DNA from: an uncultured bacterium | GTDB lineage: Bacteria > Patescibacteriota > Minisyncoccia > Phycocordibacterales > CAINVO01 | Direction: 5' to 3' | DNA length: 41,362 nucleotides | NCBI GenBank assembly: GCA_903854195.1 | Contig: CAINVO010000003.1 | Location: 1 to 41,362 of the forward strand | Made by a program: the position numbers and the translations under genes | Part shown: one piece after another, positions 39,055 to 41,362 of the stretch | Layout of the letters: each line of letters starts with the position of its first letter | Position numbering within the stretch: the stretch's first letter is position 1 | The notes under the pieces: generated by a model | Seen by the model: the letters and a program-made list of their open reading frames with translations, nothing else | What the model was told of the DNA's origin: nothing | Databases searched by the model: none

Positions 39055-39498
39055 CTATTTTGCCTCGATAGATAGAACGAATGAAGCTTTCTTGTCTCTA
39101 ACTTCGATATCAATAGTATGTTCCCCTACTTCTTTTAGATGGTTCTCAAGGTTGATGAAGTTTGCTGAAATATCAAGACGTGTTTGTTCTTTGATAGCTG
39201 CGATGATCTCTTCCTTATGGATAGCCGCAAAAAGATGTCCTTTTTCATTTGCCTTTTCAGTCAAAACAATGCGAACACCGTTGATATCCTTAAGGTTTTT
39301 AATAAGAAGGTCTTCCTGAACTTTTTTATCCTGAGCTTCAGAAATTTTTAGAGTCTCAACACGAAGAAGTGTTTTTGGAGTAGCCATTTCTACAAGACCT
39401 TTTGGAATAAGCATGTTTGAAGCATGCCCATCTGCAACCTCTTTTACATCAAACTTTTTACCTAGTTTTGCGATATCTTTTAGAAGAATTACTTTCAT
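39055..39498 (-). CDS. rplI: 50S ribosomal protein L9
   Basis: The 147-residue L9 begins MKVILLKDIAKLGKKFDVKE and VADGHASNMLIPKGLVEMAT, the N-terminal rRNA-binding domain with its family signature. A long connecting helix and a C-terminal domain (about 80-147) follow. The length is normal. L9 binds 23S rRNA and limits frameshifting. It is read on minus with the S41 protease gene upstream. Confidence 0.95.
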   Translation of the reverse strand: MKVILLKDIAKLGKKFDVKEVADGHASNMLIPKGLVEMATPKTLLRVETLKISEAQDKKVQEDLLIKNLKDINGVRIVLTEKANEKGHLFAAIHKEEIIAAIKEQTRLDISANFINLENHLKEVGEHTIDIEVRDKKASFVLSIEAK

Positions 39499-39602
39499 AG
39501 AAATTTTATTAAATCTTTAATTTTGTTAATTTAAACTGTTTTTATATGGCCCGTTTGGCCGCTTTTGACTGTTTTACCGCTTTCTTGAGCCCTATTTATA
39601 TC

Positions 39603-40883
39603 CTAATTTTGCCAATTATGCAACAAATCTATAGCCTTTAACATCTGAGGATCATTGTCCTTTGTCAGCACAAGATCATCAGGAATTTTGACAATATAGT
39701 CTGGAGTAAGGCCATTCGCAGATATTGATAGACCGTTTGGTGTAAGCCATCTTGCAATTGTCACCTTTAGATTGGTATCTGGAGTGACAGGGATAAGTTC
39801 TTGTACAGAACCCTTTCCAAAAGACTGTGTTCCAACAAGTTTTGCCTTACCTTGCTCATGCAATGCTCCGGCCATTATTTCAGATGCCGACGCAGATCCT
39901 CCGTCAATCAAAATAACCATTTTCAAATTGTCATTGAAGACATTGTAACCCTTACTTCTGACAACATCGGTTGGCTTACCTGATTTTACACCATAATCCT
40001 CTTGAACAATTGTTTTACCTGATGGCAAGAACCAACTGGACATATCTACAGCTGCGTCAAGATATCCTCCTGGATTTCCTCTAAGATCAAGGACCAATTT
40101 GTCAGCGCCAGACATAATAAATTGTCTCAAAGCGTTACGGAAAAGATTTGGAGCATCCGCCGTAAAACTAAAAACTCTAATAACAAACACATCACTGCCG
40201 ACTTTTTCAGTCTCAAGCGTAGGAATATCAATAGTGTCACGAACAACACTTATATCCATGGGTTTCTTTGCTCCATCTCGAAAAACAGAAAAAACCACAG
40301 TTGTACCCTTTTTACCTCTAATCATCTTAACCGCCTCATCAATACTCATATCATTCGTAACGGTAGCATCTATTTTTAAAATCTTATCACCAGACTTTAG
40401 ACCAGCTTTATCAGCAGGTGTACCTTTCAATGCAGAAATAACTGTCAAAACACCATCCTTCTGCCCAAGTTCCATTCCAACCCCTTCAAAATTACCACTT
40501 ATTTCACTTTGAAAAATAGCAGACTCGGCTGGTGGAAAGAAAACCGTATAAGGATCACCTAAAGAATCAACCATACCTTTTATTGCACCATAAACACGAT
40601 CCTGATTTGTGGCGTTTACTATTGGAGTAGTACTTGCATGTTTTGTTGGTACATATTTTTCATCAATTTGAGCCCAAGTCTTCCAGAAAATAGAAAAATC
40701 GACATCAGCTGGCTGACTGTCAGTTTTATTTATTACCCCTGCAGCAATCGGACCACTAGTAAGTAATTGTTGTCGCCCTGACAAAACTCCAACCTCGAAT
40801 ATACTGAGCATTAAAACAACCACAACAACACCTGCAACAATTTTTCCAATTATTGTAGAGAAAAAATCAGATAAAGATTTCAT
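39603..40883 (-). CDS. S41-family C-terminal processing peptidase (CtpA-like)
   Basis: The 426-residue protein has an N-terminal membrane anchor (about 12-33, IGKIVAGVVVVVLMLSIFEV), a PDZ domain (about 110-195, GVGMELGQKDGVLTVISALK and GTPADKAGLKSGDKILKID) and the S41 catalytic domain. The catalytic Ser lies in DGGSASASEIMAGALHEQGK and the general-base Lys in VGTQSFGKGSVQ. It would cut unfolded or tail-marked proteins outside the membrane. Divergent from corA, 59 bases apart. Confidence 0.93.
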   Translation of the reverse strand: MKSLSDFFSTIIGKIVAGVVVVVLMLSIFEVGVLSGRQQLLTSGPIAAGVINKTDSQPADVDFSIFWKTWAQIDEKYVPTKHASTTPIVNATNQDRVYGAIKGMVDSLGDPYTVFFPPAESAIFQSEISGNFEGVGMELGQKDGVLTVISALKGTPADKAGLKSGDKILKIDATVTNDMSIDEAVKMIRGKKGTTVVFSVFRDGAKKPMDISVVRDTIDIPTLETEKVGSDVFVIRVFSFTADAPNLFRNALRQFIMSGADKLVLDLRGNPGGYLDAAVDMSSWFLPSGKTIVQEDYGVKSGKPTDVVRSKGYNVFNDNLKMVILIDGGSASASEIMAGALHEQGKAKLVGTQSFGKGSVQELIPVTPDTNLKVTIARWLTPNGLSISANGLTPDYIVKIPDDLVLTKDNDPQMLKAIDLLHNWQN

Positions 40884-40927
40884 ATATCTTATGATTGTCT
40901 CAAAAATTTACTCCCTGGTCAAACTGC

Positions 40928-40942
40928 TATATAATTATGAGC
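40928..40942 (+). promoter_or_regulatory. -10 box next to the corA start
   Basis: TATAAT (40930-40935) ends 7 bases before ATG 40943, again a leaderless-type arrangement. ATG 40937 is only 1 base after the box and therefore unlikely to be the start. Confidence 0.5.
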
Positions 40943-41362
40943 ATGATACAACGTCACACATATAAAGGTTTGGTCTGGGTAGATCTTGAAACACCCACTC
41001 CAGATGAAGTAAGAGACACTATTAAAGAATTTGGAGTTTACCCACCGGTAGCTGATGAGCTCGTCAACCCAACATTAAAACCAAAAGTTGACCTTTACCA
41101 AAATTGTATTTACCTTATCCTTCATTTCCCTGCTATCGACCATCACAATCCAAAAGGTTCGAGACAAGAAATTGATTTCATAATCGGCAAGGATTTTTTA
41201 ATAACAACTCACTATGACAGCATCGACCCGCTTCATCGTTTTTCAAAAGTTTTTGAAGTTAGATCAATACTAGAGAAAGGAGAACACAGCGAACATGCTG
41301 GTTTTATTTTTTACTCAATGATTAAGGAGATGTACAGCTTCTTACTTGAAGAATTAGAATAT
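40943..41362 (+). CDS. corA: CorA-family magnesium/divalent cation transporter, N-terminal part
   Basis: The frame is open to the window end (140 residues). It reads YKGLVWVDLETPTPDEVRDT, then IKEFGVYPPVADELVNPTLK, PKVDLYQNCIYLILHFP and DFIIGKDFLITTHYDSIDPL, the soluble N-terminal domain of CorA. The two membrane helices with the GMN motif would lie beyond the window. The start is set by the -10 box spacing. Confidence 0.88.
   Translation, partial: MIQRHTYKGLVWVDLETPTPDEVRDTIKEFGVYPPVADELVNPTLKPKVDLYQNCIYLILHFPAIDHHNPKGSRQEIDFIIGKDFLITTHYDSIDPLHRFSKVFEVRSILEKGEHSEHAGFIFYSMIKEMYSFLLEELEY

Noticed and set aside
1-41362. CRISPR array, rRNA genes, diversity-generating retroelement
   Set aside because: No regularly spaced direct repeats, no rRNA-like segments and no reverse transcriptase frame were seen anywhere in the window.

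Overview
The window looks like the genome of a Candidate Phyla Radiation (Patescibacteria, probably Parcubacteria-type) bacterium. The evidence is AT-rich DNA, compact genes, a short aspartyl-tRNA synthetase that lacks the usual bacterial insertion domain, several Ada-like and pilin-like small membrane proteins typical of the group, and many promoters whose -10 box sits only 6-9 bases before the start codon, so that the messages would be leaderless or nearly so. The taxonomic call is an inference; no rRNA gene is present.

Region 1 (1-15107, all genes on +) is core chromosome: the end of an exported protein, a small membrane protein, an ABC exporter, aspS, then a division and cell-wall cluster (scpA, scpB, a D-Ala-D-Ala carboxypeptidase, mraY, ftsW/rodA, murG), gltX, an EnvC-like M23 peptidase, asnB and a small membrane protein ending at a strong terminator.

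Region 2 (15108-33738) is an integrated mobile element of about 18.6 kb. It is bounded by a perfect 24-bp direct repeat and has a tyrosine recombinase at its right end. The rebuilt empty site is dif-like and nearly palindromic. The left half (15.1-20.5 kb) is a patchwork of broken genes: a replication-protein fragment, an IS66 transposase fragment, LprI-like genes with frameshifts, a RadC fragment and an amino-acid permease fragment. Some of these look as if they came from another phylum. The middle (20.5-26.6 kb) holds a stand-alone archaeal-type threonyl-tRNA editing domain directly behind a tRNA-Ile(UAU)-like sequence, a replication-relaxation protein, a TraD/VirD4-like coupling ATPase with an inverted repeat in front of it, an XRE regulator, a PEP-CTERM protein and a pilin. 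The right half (26.7-33.5 kb) carries cargo on +: a DUF397-like protein, an alpha/beta hydrolase and a HExxH metalloprotease, a module that is duplicated with its second copy decayed; then a palindrome-rich stretch, a probable graspetide (microviridin-like RiPP) precursor with its ATP-grasp ligase, a DUF6624 protein and the integrase.

Region 3 (33739-41362) is chromosome again: a pilin-like protein, a TrmB-type regulator, an inositol-monophosphatase-family enzyme, a HAD-like protein, a secreted SLT-type lysozyme with a structured leader, an Ada-like membrane protein, rpmA, rplI, a CtpA-type S41 protease and the start of corA.

The most interesting system is the two-gene graspetide locus at 30474-31919: a sigma70-type promoter, a structured leader, a precursor with a PFxxRF leader motif and a Thr/Asp/Glu-rich C-terminal core, an intergenic terminator, and a ligase with the IWxRR signature. 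The second is the tRNA-like plus tRNA-editing-domain pair at 20551-21042.
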